A DNA stretch of 64,000 nucleotides from Onchocerca volvulus (Eukaryota > Nematoda > Chromadorea > Rhabditida > Onchocercidae), in the NCBI GenBank assembly GCA_000499405.2, contig HG738140.1, forward strand, positions 10,691,560 to 10,755,559, written 5' to 3'. The position numbers and the translations under genes were made by a program. The notes below the pieces were generated by a model. That model was not told where the DNA came from. It did not search any database and saw nothing but the letters and a program-made list of their open reading frames with translations. The stretch's first letter is position 1; each line of letters opens with the position of its first letter. Positions 23,801 to 38,000 of the stretch are shown piece by piece.

Positions 23801-24240
23801 TATGTCTTCACTCTTCCTTTCCTTAAACTCTTGAGAAGTTTTCTTGAACAAGACAACTGTAAACTGAAAATCATCGAACAGAAAAGATAGGAACAAGAAT
23901 GTCATGAGAGAAGATTAATAGAAACGAAAGGTCAAGAAACAATAAAGGATTCTCGCTAGCGGGAATGGTCATGTCGTGGAATTCAAACATTTTAGATCCA
24001 TACGACATATTCCGAAAATCACGTACAGCGCTACCACATGACGGAAAACACAATTTCGCGAAGCTTCAACAATTAATTGCGAAGCCATTAGCTGCTACTG
24101 CAATAGCCTTTTAAGACGTCATAAATTGCCACTTCACAGACTAACCGATGACACACGAAGAAAAGAAAAAAAGAACATCCACACAATGCCAGTGGCAAGA
24201 GAGGCAGATGTCATATACATATACGTGGACATAGAGAAGG
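20850..24240. other. Upstream region of the zinc-finger gene, no gene seen
   Basis: Open frames here are short and without splice context. At 22190-22207 there is a short CATC-type microsatellite, followed by a (TA) run at about 22248-22258. The stretch 22060-22160 is richer in GC and contains repeated ACG triplets. Promoter and enhancer sequence for the minus-strand zinc-finger gene is the likeliest content. Confidence 0.4.
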
Positions 24241-24277
24241 AATAAGGAACAGTGTCCTCAAAGTGTACTCTTAATGA

Positions 24278-24476
24278 GCGGGGGCGGGGAATATATTCGA
24301 TAAACGATCGAAGGCTCAAGTGACCCCCACGTATTCCGAGAGAGACACACCAGTGTCAAAAAGATGAGAGGGGCGGGGGAGATTTGAATGAGGGGAAAGT
24401 AATAAAATCAGACATTTCGAAACATAGCTGTGCAATTGATTGAAATCAATCAGTTGTCATCATCGGGGGAGGGGGA
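24278..24476. promoter_or_regulatory. Cluster of three G-rich (GC-box-like) tracts
   Basis: Three tracts of the form GCGGGGGCGGGG (24278-24289), AGGGGCGGGGGAG (24369-24381) and CGGGGGAGGGGGAG (24465-24477) fall within 200 nt of otherwise AT-rich DNA. They match binding sites of Sp1/KLF-type factors and could also form G-quadruplexes. There is no adjacent coding exon, so an unannotated start site, an enhancer or a structural element is possible. Confidence 0.4.
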
Positions 24477-27400
24477 GTTAATAAAGCAGCTGTCAACAAA
24501 AAAGTCAGCTGTTCCTAGAAGACCTGAAAAGAAGTGAGATTGTGGAGGTGTAAAGATTTGGATAGGTAATTTTCAACCGATGCATAATCAATCCTTCCCG
24601 ATCCTCTGTGCTTCCACAGCAGTATTAAGAGCAGCTCTTTCTAATAAGCCAAGGCACCATTTATATTTTCGACAGAAAATAAACAGCCTGTCAAAATGTT
24701 GGATGAAAATGGATGTTTGACTGGCCCTCGACGAATTATCTTCATTCGGAACATCTGGAAGAATTTAATCCTTCTTTTCAAAAGACTGCTTGAACTTCGA
24801 TACCATCATATATTGGCTGTAGAAATGATGATCAATTCGCCGAGCCAAGCACTGTATCATTTCTTCCTCTGCAACCATCCATTTCTTTCTTGTCAATGAA
24901 TAAAATAATTAAACAGCGAATTATTGATAACCACGATGCATTGATGTAAAAGAAAGGAGAAATGCGACTCATAAATCAGTGCAAAACTCTCTCACTCAGT
25001 CATACATCCAAATCACAGGCAATAACCACATACCCAGATTATGGGCAAAATTTAATCGTAAAGGACAGTTTTCTCAATTACAGTATTAAGGCCATGTAAC
25101 TGAGCATATTTTTAAAAAGAAAAAAAAAAGTTAATTTAAATAATTCAAAGAAGTGACACCTTCCTTCTTGACACTACTGGAAAGGAAGGTTCAAGTATTA
25201 TCCGGCATTTCTCGATCAGAAATCATTCTTCATGCTCCCTTAGCAATACTTTACAAAGAAATCATTAATTACACAATATATTGTAACATTTGGGCAGTTC
25301 CATCTTTCCATCATCTACCGAAAAAATTTGCTTCCAAAGAATGTAGTTTGAAATTAATTTCATTAAACAATCGTTTAGTGATGTTTAATTAGGATCCGAA
25401 TAATATGAATATAAATCTCTACGCAAAGCATAGAGAATCTGAATTAATTCAGTGGAAGGATTTTATATTATAATAAAGAATGTCTATGTCTTATCAGTAA
25501 AGGGACTTTCAAAATTTTGTATAAATTCGTACTAAAAGGAAATAAATTTCAAAAGGTTCATGAAATATGAGCACATTTTTACGAAACTGCATACTTTAAC
25601 AAAAATAAGATTGGAATAAGTTTCTAAATTAAAAAGAGAGTGATTAAAAAATCCATCCAAAAGAAGAGAAAGTGTTAAAAATAATGGCAGCATAGACAAA
25701 AAAGCAGAATGCATTCATAATATACCTAAATATCCAATCGGACAATACAGTTCTGAAGTGATTAATCTAAGTTATAAGATGGATGGATCGAATCTGAATA
25801 GAAGCTTATGAAAAAGATTTAAGTTCAATAATTTTGATTATTTCAATACTTGATTACAGGAAGCATTTGAAAGCTTTCTACCTCAATGCTTGTTTTCTAA
25901 TTGGGAATGTTTGTTGCTTCTGAGACTGAATAAATAAGATCTGTAGTCTAAAGGAAATGATTTAAAAACAGCTGGCAAGCTAACATCCATCTGAAAAGCT
26001 TTTGAAAGATATATACATTACAAAGAAAGTCTGTTATCTCGAAAAAAGTTACGCATCCTTCAGATGTCTCTTCTTTTCGATAGCTTTCTTGGCCATAAAG
26101 TGTAGCTCTCATTAATTAACATAGCATTAAATTCATTTAGTAATTAATTTTAACTAAAAGTTTCAATATGTGAAACTGTTCAATCACATGTCTCGTCAAT
26201 GTACCCTAATATTCTGCCTCTGTATTAAGAATGCCAGGCCAGATTCTTTTCTACTGTGATTTGATTGCCATTTTGTGAATAGAAATGAATTAAAAAATAA
26301 ATGGAACAGAGGAAGAAATCCAATCAAAAGAACAGCGCATACATATACGAACATCTTCCCCAATAGATTTGAGAGCAAAAATTACAATCAGTTTTAATGT
26401 TTCATGGCAAGAACTTGTAAATTTGATGAAATAGGGACATTACTGAGAGAGGCTTTCAATTGAGATTACTGCAGAAGAAAGTATAAAAAAGTTATTCGTA
26501 GTGGGAGAAATATAGAAGTGAATATCGGAATAGTTTATGTATGGTAAAAAATTTGCTTTTGATAAGCATAATAATCGCATATGCATTAGTCAATGTCATT
26601 TTTGGTGTAACGAAATACATGAATTATTATAAGTGTTGTTATTATGAGGAAAATGGATTTTATTTTTCCCAACAATAAATTTTCCGTTGAAAGACGTGAT
26701 AGTTGCTGAGAACACGTGAAACATAAGAAACTTCACGTTCGATTGGGAATCATTCACTTCGTCACTTTTCATCAATTTTTGCTTCCAAAAATAAGTCACA
26801 CTTTTTTTGAATGGAATTAATGTCCGAGCAAATGGTAATCGATACTCTTTTGATGAAAGGCATTAAAAACCATTTAAATACTTCACTGATAAGCAATTCT
26901 AAAGCTAACATAAATCGATAATTATATCAACGAATGGAATTTTTATTGTATATAAATTTAACTCACAAATAGGATTTTCCATTGCCAAATCATCGAAACT
27001 TCATTTAAAATAGAAGGAAGGCTGTAAATTAGTCTAAAAGTAAAAATTTCCACGATTATTATAAGTGACGGCTTTCAAGCCTTACCCTAATTCTTTCCTT
27101 GTTTGCCTCAATTACTAGGTCTATATTTTCAGAAAAAGAAATCAACCACTGCGGTTGATACTCACGTAACTAATTATGTCACGTGAAGTAAAATTTATGC
27201 TGACAGTTTGGGAAACCAGTCAAGGACTTTCCATCCTTCACGAGTAACGAGACGGACAGGAAAAGAGTTATGTTCCGGCGATGACGTCCTTTCTATCATC
27301 TTCCTACCCACCCACCACCAATATCACTATCGCGACAATATTCTGATGATGAGCAATGGTCGTCGTAGTACTCGAGCAGAGGCGACCTTTGGTCAACAAG

Positions 27401-30400
27401 CTTAACAAGCCACACCATCCCCACTGATAGATACTTCTTCCTATAAAATTCTGCAAAAATTCACTCTATTATCGAAACTTTTAGCATGAATTGAAAGGTG
27501 ATAGTAAAGTATAGTCGTTCAAAGCCTTCCAACAGGAAAATTGAAATTGTGTGGAGTATTCAAAATAAGTCAAAATAAGTTTGATATATCTCCTACGTTT
27601 TTAAATATCTATAATCAAGTCATCAACAGATATGTTTGGTCAATTGAAATTGTCGATAAATACAAAAGAAGGTCAAAATGATAAAAACATAACTCATCAG
27701 TTAAGAAATATCTTATTAGAAAGAAAGATATCGAATTGTAAAATATCGAATACTAGATGAATATTGATTATAATCAAGATTTCAATTTCTTATAAAGTTG
27801 AAATAAAGATAATACCAAAGTAACCTTATACAGGTAAACAACTAATGAATAAACATTTAGCAAATAAGTAAGTTTCCATGTGATAAACATATTCCTATCT
27901 GAAAAAATGTCATCTCCCTGTATGTCACTCATTCCGGAAAAATCCCCGGAATCTTTTGCTGTCTAAATTAAACATTTTTTCTTAGCTCACAAAAAATTAT
28001 GAATGATCTATTTTTCTGTAACCAACAACAACAACAATAGTAAAGCCCGATAAAATGCTGCTAAACCAGAATGATTCAATAATGGTCAGTATATGGTACG
28101 TGAAAAAGAATTTTACTATCTAGGAACTGCTAAGCAATAGTTAAAAAAGTTTATATACTGCATTGAATAACTGAATTCTAATCGACAAATAATGAGGATG
28201 CTTTCAGTACTTGACGCGAAATCTCCGGAAATCTGTTTTGATCACTCCTCATCACTTTTACTTCATCGCAAGATTAACTATTAAGGTCGGGTAAGATGAA
28301 GTGATTGATCATGCATTTTGCATGGCTTATTAGCATGCTCCCAAATGCACGCATGAATTCGATTAATTGCATTATATATTTATTATCGAGAGACAGCGCT
28401 TTCGCCTTGATATAATTATACATTATACCATATTTACTTATTCGTTATTTTGATTCAGGAAATATTTGCTGAAGATTATAAACATGTTGCTTTCGCTCTC
28501 CCCCTTAGTTATCTGGAATGCCAAGCAGTACAGATTAAGACAACCTCTTTCAAAAGTATCAAAGAAGAAAGATTAAAAATAATAATAACTGATAAACATA
28601 GCTATGCAAATTAGAGGCGAGAAACATAGTTATTAAGTTTGGAAATAAGAGAACAAGGCATATTACATTTCACAACTTACTAAAAGTTGGATCAATCGGA
28701 TAGATAGATGACTGAATAACAATTTTTTCAGTAATTTAAGCACATAAAATCCATCAGATCTCCAAGTTCAATTTACATATTACAGTATGTCTCACGCAAT
28801 AAAAGAAATCCATTAGCTTTAATAATTGCGGAAAACTCTAAATATGTGCTTTATGGCTCATTATTCTTGCTTTGGATTAAAATCTACCAATTAATTAAGT
28901 TGTCAACGATAATCACTGCTAGTTCTTTGGAATAACCTAATAAATTAGCGCATTTAATACAGATACAAGAAGTCATATTAATGTGAGAATCCGAAAGCTT
29001 ATAATCGTGATAAACTGAATTCTCAAAAAATGTCCAGGAAAAACTGATTTGGGAAATGTTATCAGCTTTTATGATTTTATCTTAGTACTGGACGCGATGG
29101 CTTGAAGGTCCATAGGAATGAGTAGAACTGAAATTGGATAGAAATAACTATATTACTACTTCAGGAATAATAAGCAGATTATACTTCGTCTGTTGAATTG
29201 ATTACTATATCTATTGCTATTACTAAAATACCGGTTATCTAATTGTGATTAAAAGACGGTTGCCTAATAGTCGAAAACAACATCAAAAAGTTAGAAATAA
29301 TCTCCTTTCTACGATAATGAGCTGCAGACCCTAACGGAGAATAATGAACCAATCAATAACGCATATATTTTGGGAAGCAACGCCCAAAATTAAAATAACC
29401 TATAAACAAGGTCATATTCAATATCAGGCAGCGACAATCACATACAATTAATAGCAAAGGACCCATTATATGGAGATCTATAAATAATTTTCATTACCAT
29501 TATGTACGTCTACAAATTATTTATAAATTCCTCAAATTATCACATCAATAAATATCTGAGAAATTTAGATAGAGAGCAAAGAGCTTAGAAAAATGTAAAT
29601 TATAATCATGGAATCAAGAATTTATGAAAATTCGAATCAACTATATCTGGATTATTGATTCATGTCAAAATCTCAATATTTTTTTGAAATAATTCATTCA
29701 AAAAAAGAAATCTAATGGTAATAATTATATTACTGCATTTAAAGAATTTTTGGTAAAATAACAGATCAAACTTCAGTTTAAAAATGTCAGAAAAATTGAA
29801 ATCTAAATTTTTAAAGGACTATATGGGAATGGCAAAAGTGAAGAAACGTCGATGAGAGTATAAAAGACATCTGTTAGAACAGCTAAAAATTATCCATCAA
29901 ATTAATTCATCGTGGTTTAGCCATGAAGAAACTGATATGATATCTTGGAAATATTCGTTTAAATAATCGTCAAATGACACTCTTCACTATAAGAAAAATA
30001 TATACCATAAAATCATTACAGTAATAATATTCTTTACTGCGATATTTATCGACAGGCTATAATGATTGCAGTCAAAATCAAAATAAGCGGACTAAAAATG
30101 AAAATAGAAAAGAGAAGAGGAAAAGAGAAAGTTCAAATGATATCGCAACTACATATTTGCTCACTTAGTTGAGAATTTTTAAGAAATTCTTTGCGTTTTG
30201 AATTCTTAAAAAATTCTGTGATTAAAAATCAGACAAAATTAAACGATTAGATAGATGATCGATGAAGAAATTAAACAATTGCTTCTTTTTGGATAATGTT
30301 TATAGAGAGCGATAAAAAAGGTCTGATAATTTGAATAGTTGACTGGAAATGCTAGGAGAGGAGAGAAAGGGTTATAAATGAGAATTGAAATTGGATTACG

Positions 30401-30902
30401 ACGACCTGAACCTCATCACCATCACCCGCGACAACAACATCGATACCAATCATACAAATTTATTATATTTGTCGTCCATCTGTCCTGTCCTGTCCTCTTT
30501 TCCCTTTTCCGCATTTTACAACGCTTATTTGTAACAAATTCAGCATAGCAACCCTTCATGTCATTCCCTTTTTATTACATGAAAAAGCCACTTCTGATGA
30601 GAGAAAAAAAAAATCTTTCGTGATGAAATTAAATAATAAAAAGGAAGCAATAAGTGAGATGTAGTGAGCAGTTAAATCTATTATAACTAGGAGAAAGCTC
30701 AAAGTTCAGTCTCGTTTTCGTTGCAGCTCTATTAAGAGTTAATTATTGCTAGGAAAATGTTTTCTCTGCAATGTCAGGAACATATGAAATAACACAGAGC
30801 TACTGTAATTGTATCCGAATAAACTGTTCAGGTATATTCCATTGTTTACTGTTGTACTTTTATAAAGAATAGCAATATCAAGAAACAAAACAACATTGTT
30901 TT

Positions 30903-30990
30903 TGAAAAGAAAACATTTTTTGAAAAGAAAGCATTTTTTGAAAACAAAACAACAAACAAAACAACATTGTTTTCAAAAAATGCTTCTTTC
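30903..30990. repeat. Direct repeats and an inverted repeat, A/T-rich
   Basis: Three near-copies of a 19-nt unit (TTTTTGAAAAGAAA[AG]CATT) run from 30901 to 30950. The left arm GCATTTTTTGAAAAC (30931-30945) is the exact reverse complement of GTTTTCAAAAAATGC (30969-30983), with a loop of about 23 nt; partial pairing extends further out. The transcript would fold into a hairpin. A small mobile-element remnant or slippage product are both possible. Confidence 0.6.
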
Positions 30991-33900
30991 TAATGGCCTT
31001 TAATTGAATTTTCCTTTCTCATTTCAAGACAAAAGATAAGCAAACTAGCAATTTTAAGAGATGCAATTGAATGATGGGGTGCAGGGACAACTTCTTTAGA
31101 CAAAAATTGTTTAAATTCTCTTGCGATTTAAAAACATCACAATTCTCGGCCTCAAGAGGCTTCAGATTTTCCATGCAGCATACCTCTTTTGAAATTTTAT
31201 AAACATCAAGAAAATACTGCCATATAGAATGGTTATGTCGAGCAAATCTATTACTACAACTAGATCTTAGGAAATTATAAGTTAGTCATATCTAACAGTT
31301 TTAATTCATTTCGATATTCTGAGTTTACAAAGTCTACAAAATCACTTTACAAAGTCTTGAAAAAACAGAAAATGCCTCAAAACGTACTGTAACGAAGTGA
31401 TCAATGTATTGATGTTTTGCACTGTGCTGGATAAGTAATACAACTGAAAATACTACAGAAATGAAAACTGAAGTGAAATTAAATTCTGGATGTTCTAATG
31501 TTCGGGAAAATAAGTGAGAAATGACTTTGAAGTGACATCGTGTCGGATCATCACCATATTTCACCTTATTACCTTCCTTTATCTGGATTTCTAATTCTTC
31601 ACGTTAGTAAAGTGAATTTTAAATATCTCATCAGCAAAAGTTAAATTTGTTCCAAAAACTAGAAAGGTTCGAAGCGGAAAAAGACAAAGAATGAATTGTT
31701 GAAAAAGAACGTCCTTGTCATTTTGGAACGACTGGTTCTGTATACAACAAATCCGTCTCATTCACTTTTTTTGTTCCCTTGCTTAGCATTCAACAAAATG
31801 GCTCATTGGTTGATTATTGACCCCATGAATGGATGATAATGGCTGATAATGGGCTGACTGCTCTGTTAATGGTGAGAAAATGATGCTAAAAGATGCAAAA
31901 AAAGAAAAAGTATAGCGCTGAAGCAGGCAGTGAAATGATCGAGTCGAAGAATAAAGTAATCGACGGAAAGGAAGTGATAAAATGATCCAATTTTTAAAAT
32001 TGCCTTCAAACTTTATTATTCGATTGGTCAAGCATATGAGAAAATAGTGTCCAAGAGGAAGATGATAAGACTGACAAAGATCTTCCTTTAAAAAATTCAA
32101 TGTTAGATTCTTGTAAAAAGTTGAAACGAAAACTCATTTACCTGCAAAATTCCATTTGTTTGCAGCACAGCTCTCAACTGATGTTGTAACAGTTAGAAGT
32201 GCTCGGCCTTTTTTTTTTTATCAATTAAATAAATTATAATGTTGAGCAGATAACAGAAGACATTTCTGTGCCTACTGCGTCAGCAAAGCAATTAATTGGG
32301 GCGTCATCATTAAACAGGTAAATTTTCATAAATTAATTAAGGTACTGCTTTGGTGCTCAATTGATTTCCAATTTCATTTAAAAAAAGTGAGCAGAAGTAA
32401 TAAAACGCAATGTTTGGTGGGAAAGATAGGACAGCAATTGTAGCGGGGAATTTGATGAAATATTGCCGCAAAAGACAACAAAAAACTTATTAACGATAAG
32501 AAATTCTTTAATTTCTTCACCAATTCAAGAAGTACAAATATAATTATTGATTGAAACGAAATTTCAAAGCAAATTAAAGTTCAAAATCGAATCCGAATTT
32601 TTTTTTTAGTATATCTTAGATACTTAATTATGCATGGTTTGGTTAGATTTGACGACGTATGATGTTAAAACATGCCGAAATGCACACCATACATTGATAT
32701 ATTTTCTCGCTTAACTAGAATGATTGTTGAATTGGAAAATTGGATTTCTTAAATGATAAACTGATATCGATATCGATTCTCGACAATTTCCACAATATCG
32801 ATCGAAAATAGATGGAAAAGAATAGAAAGGACGAGGGATCACATCTACAGACGGCTACTTTTCTTGTTGATGCTGTTGGCATTGTGAAAAGAGGAAGAAG
32901 AGGGAAGAGGAAAGATGCTCTCTCTCTGTCATCAATTTTCATTCATTCTTCCTGTCCACTCTCCAGAGGTCAATTTGCATTTTTGGTGCAAACTAAGGGT
33001 CAAGTGAATGCACGAAGAAGACAACAACGAATGCATGCTAAGGTCAAACAACATAAATACTCTTTGAGGATTTAAAGGAATATTCACAGATTTGCCGGAT
33101 TAAATTGAAAGAGAAAAATTTAGCACATCTGATATACTGATATCGAAAAAAGTGAATCAGTTTAGTTAGATTGGCATCAGAAGGATGTTGTAAATAGATG
33201 TTGGTCTACAACATGAAGTTGACGTTAGACGAATGCAAAGTTAAAAGATTTCAAAAGTTCGTATATTGCCCATTTAATTGTAAGTCTCATTTTTTGCTTC
33301 TCCTTTAAACTATTTTTGCAACCATAACAGTGCATTCTTCTCTACGATGTTGCTATAGAAACTTGACGGCTGCTTCGTTTTGTTTCAGTGATTTATTGAA
33401 CTTGTTGAATTTATTAATGACTTCCCTCCATTTGCCGCAACTCTTCGATATTTCAATGTTAAACTTTTCTCCGAAAAGTTTTCAGAACAGGAGTTCTTTT
33501 GCTGGCTATTAACTTGAAATTATTTGTTTTGTGAAGAAAATTTTTGAAATTTTTTTTTAAGATTGCTCATTTCCTATAGTTTCTCTTTATTGAAAAATTG
33601 CAGCAAATATTCGTGCAATAACAAAAGACGATATTCTGAAGAGTAAAAATTTAACAGTGTATTGTCCCGGCCGGCACTCGATCTTCAAAACTTGTTGGAC
33701 TTAGAATAATATCAACTTATTAGCGATTATTTCCTGATGCTTAATTATTCATTAGCCCTCATTAAAACAAAATCTCACATCACCTCTCGCATTTCCAACT
33801 TGAAATTATGGATTAGTTTTAATCAAACTGCGCCATTTCATGCATTTATCACTGTACAATCCCTTTGATTCCACTATGAATAATATTGTCTCCCTCTTCC

Positions 33901-34891
33901 TGTTCCTTCAAAAAATGCGGTAAATGTTTAGATTCCAGTAACAAAGATTGATTTCCATCGTGTAGCACGTGTCTCAATAGTCAGATGTTTTTTAACAAAG
34001 TTTTTGCCGAATAGATCCCAATTTGATTTATTTTTTCTAGCTGATTAGTTCAGTAACAAATGCTTTGAATGGTTCGTTTCGGTTTTGAATTAGTAGAAAT
34101 ATAGACTGGCGGCGCCAGCTCTCCATAGAAAAAGTACATCGGTAAAAAAGATGGAAGGAACACAAGGACTATGATCAATGACAGTTCTTTGCTCTCGTGA
34201 TCACATACTTTTTGGGGAAAGTTTTAGAAATTTCTGCCACAACATCGTATTCCTTAGTTCATGAACTGAACTTCACTGTTCAGAATTTCTGATCCTAATG
34301 ATTACTTTATAAGTGAAATGGGATGATCTATAAAATTATGCCTAAGCTATCAATTGGTCAAGTATTCATGATATCAATGTATGGTCAATCATATTAGATC
34401 TAAATTCTCTTTCATTTATTTGTTTTGATCAATTTCTCATTTTATTCTTCCGAAAGAAATTCACACTGCTACTTTTTAACGTTTCCGAAATTATTTAATA
34501 TTGAGAAATTTACATGAAAACATCCTACACATAAATTATGATAATTTGTTTGATCCTCAATCGAAAAAAAATTGTAAGTTCTATTTAATAGAGACAAAAA
34601 CAGCAGAAATGCATGTTCAAGCATTCAAAAGCAGCAATAGTTTGTTTACAACAATTTGTCTGAGAATTTTTAATGCTTGCAAATGTTTTTATGATATGAG
34701 AATGACTATTTCGTTACAGTTGTTGTTTAATCTTTTTAATAAGATTACTGTTTGGATTTTTTTTATTAATGCAAGCCTTCTTGTTTTCGTCTTAACTACA
34801 GGATTAATCTTTTAAACAAGGAGCCTACCATAAAAACATTATTAACAATAAAGTATCATTAGAAAATTTTTGCTAATAACCGGACCTTTAA

Positions 34892-34913
34892 TTTTTTTTT
34901 TTTTTTTTTTTTT
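34892..34913. repeat. Homopolymer T run
   Basis: Twenty-two consecutive T residues lie about 140 nt beyond the stop codon of the nuclear receptor gene. On the minus strand this is an A run. It could mark an old retrotransposed tail or be a simple slippage tract. Confidence 0.6.
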
Positions 34914-35030
34914 GGTTCCTTAGAAAAACAAATTGCATTTGAATTTTATGCTTTTATAGAAAGCATTCACATGAAATATACAATTAAATCTCTTAAATCA
35001 AAAAAGAAACAATGACATTAATGCGTATAA

Positions 35031-35050
35031 ATATATATATATATATATAT
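35031..35050. repeat. (TA)n microsatellite abutting a stop codon
   Basis: Ten AT dinucleotides end exactly at the TAA stop (35052-35050) of the nuclear receptor gene, so length changes in the tract would affect its 3' untranslated region. Confidence 0.6.
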
Positions 35051-38000
35051 TACAGTGTTTGCGTAATATTGAAAAGTAACTGCTCCGAAATATGGTCAAA
35101 AGCAACAATTTTAAATAGACGCATCACTTGATAACTTTCGATAGTTGCCGATGCAGCTGATATTATTCCTGATATCGTCAAAATCACATTACCAAACCTT
35201 TCTGGGAGAATAAATAAGATCTGTTATTTTGAAAAAAAAAATAAAAAATAAAAATTAAGTCCTGCACTCCGATGCTTTCTTATCTCTTAGATATTTATAA
35301 GTTTGATGAATAATCTATGATAAATAAATATTAATGTCTGATTATTTTTAGCAGCAAAAAAGCGTTTCATGAAATAAAAAAACAGTAAACCTGCATAATT
35401 CGGGAAGTCAATAAACCGGTAAAATGCAAATAAAGCAGCAATTACTCGATCACGAAATTCTGTTATCTGGGCATTTGATTCCTCCGAAATTCCTGATTTT
35501 TCATCTAAAAAAAGCAATATAAAATAAATGGACAGCATTGAAAACAACAAGTGCCTGTCCGATCGGTGATGTATAACGTAAAAGAACATATTTCAAAATG
35601 TGATGACACCTAAAACAGCCCTTAGACGAAATTCATAATCATTGAAGCATGTTATCATTGCGCCAGTTAAAGCAATTTCCAGCAGCAGGTCCTTTATAAT
35701 TTGAGGATGAAAATCAAACTAAAGACAATAAGTTGAGTAAAATTATAACTAAAGTGAAGTGAAAGTACAGTTATTATACACGTATTTTCTTCAGTTAAGA
35801 AGGTAGAGGTGTTATACAGAATGACACAAGAAAAGATACTTTCATGACTGCGACTGCCATATCGAAAAAGCATAATAATTTTCAATGTTACAAGTTCTTC
35901 AGGCATCAACTTCAACCTCCTTAAAGGCATTGCAACTTCATCAATGCATATATCTGTCATCTGTTTATAAAGTTTTTCTTGACGCCATTTCCGATCCGCT
36001 GGAATTGATTCCTAAACCACTGAGTTATATCAAGTATAACAACCAACAGTCAAGTTGATTCGTAAAAACAACCAGGATTTAGAATACATTTCTAGAATAA
36101 TTCTGATTATGGTTTATTATCATAATTTTGATAAATGCAATTCGTCGCGCTGAAACAATTATAAAACAACATTCAAAGATTGTAGAAAAACAAGATGAAA
36201 AGTGAGGTGAATATTTCTAGAAAGTAAAACATGCTAGAGAAAAGAGAAATTAAATGGATGAAAGATTACATTATCGTTCGTGAAACATAAATTTGTTAAG
36301 AGGAGAACAAATCAAGACAAAAAAAAATTTGGGTAGTCATTAATCATGCTTTTTTCGCCATTTTAAACTTGACAGATTAAAAAATGAAAACTTGCCTTCA
36401 TGTCTTGGGGTAATTCATCAACATTTCGTGGCATACAGGTACCATTTGATATCAACCAAACATCTTCCATACCCATTTGAGCAGTGTAATAGCCATATTC
36501 CAAAATAAGATAATGAACAGCAAAACTGGAAAATTTAAAAACTTGCCCTCCAAAACCCCAAAAAACTCGGCGAATAATTTTAAAATGATATAATTTAAAT
36601 AGAAGAAAAATTTAATTTTTATTTGAAGGTATAGCAAGAAAAAAAAATGGTCACTAAATTTAGCTTTTTAAAAAAAATAATATCACTAAACATACCTTTT
36701 TAACAGAGATAGCTTGTCGGCAGAAGGAAGTTTGATAAAGCATGGCACTGTTTTAGCCCATTCTAACATCAGCAACAATTCCGTATGCGTTACGCTGGCT
36801 ATATCGGTAGCCATAATCATGAGCCTGTTTATGACCTATTTGAAAAAAAAATCGGTAAAATTTCGTTTTAATTTCAAAGTTTATTCGACAAGTTGTTCCG
36901 AAAAAGAAAATATTTTAAAACATCGATGATCAAATTGAAGATTTAAATTACAGCTGAAAATTTCTTTATATATCTTAATGAAAGCTTACGTTGTTTCTTT
37001 TCTTGCATTTATATTATATGGGTCCCATTTTTTGATAATAAGTTTATTGTCAATTGCCTTATTTGTCAATAAGGGAACAGAAAATAAAAAAAAAAAAAAA
37101 AGTCCTGAGAAATGCATCTCACTGCGTTAAGAATATAAAACGAGTCTTAATACTTGGAACTATGAGCATCGACATGCATAATTCGTTTTCAAGTACTTAA
37201 TGCCCTAAAGATTCACAATCTTTTAATGCTGCAGATGAATAAAAATGAATACAGAAGTTGAATAGACTATTCACAAATAGAAAATGCAAAGAAAAATCAA
37301 TAACAAACTTACTTGCTGGTTGTTTTGTTCCAACATTTCTGCCAATCTTCTTGCTTCATTTTTTGTCCGCATCAAACGAAATTTCCGCTCCCGAATTTCT
37401 TTATCGACAAGTGTAAGCTTCAAAATAAGCTCAACCAATCGCATATCTATTGAAGGTGATTGAAGAGTATGAGATGTTAAGTGCGAAGTGATGAAGCTCT
37501 GCTGATCGCTTGGTCGTCGATACCTACGACAACCAATCAAATCTCGACGTGGCTGCAATGCTGTAAAGCAACAGTTTCTAGGATATTACAGAGCACATAG
37601 TCAACTGAAGGAGATATTCCATGATAATGTTGAGATTTGAAAGGAATTTTATAAACGATTCGTAGCTTCACAATTAGAAAACTGAACTTGAGTAAGAGAC
37701 AGAATAAAGATCTAGAATTTTAAATACTAGTTATCATGAAAAAATATCTAAAGATATGAGATAGAATATTTCAAAACTTGAACTCAATGAAATCAAAATT
37801 CCAGAAAATAAAATAAAACCTTCTTTGGTCATTCCCATTTCAAGGCACTTCTTATAGCGACAAGCTCTGCACGCTCTTCTGGTGTCTTTATAAACTTCAC
37901 AGCATTCCAACCTCTTGCATTTGATATCCTGACGATGCACCACTGTTCTAATATGTTATCAGTTTCTGAGATGAACAGATTCAAAAATAAATTAAATATG

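Larger units (their letters stand above)
24480..35049. other. Long intergenic stretch without a convincing gene
   Basis: Over 10 kb I find no exon chain with coherent splice sites on either strand. Islands of higher GC occur at 27210-27410 (with a CRE-like TGACGTCC near 27282) and 30390-30520. A set of TATCGAT motifs lies at about 32764-32805. Palindromic GC-rich sites occur at 33667-33674 (CCGGCCGG) and 34106-34118 (CTGGCGGCGCCAG). These look like scattered regulatory elements; some could belong to noncoding transcripts that cannot be recognised by eye. Confidence 0.4.

Noticed and set aside
32812..33075. Plus-strand open frame of 87 codons with RRGKRKD and Ser-rich parts
   Set aside because: Purine/pyrimidine-biased sequence with no splice context; coding content is not supported.
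34501..34815. Plus-strand open frame of 104 codons with a hydrophobic end
   Set aside because: T-rich sequence produces Phe/Leu/Ile runs by itself; there is no ATG-proximal support and no splice sites.
35600..35700. Possible extra ligand-binding-domain exon on the minus strand ([20 protein letters not shown])
   Set aside because: The exons on either side join directly in phase (SHE-N-EKSG), and this segment does not fit that phase with available splice sites.
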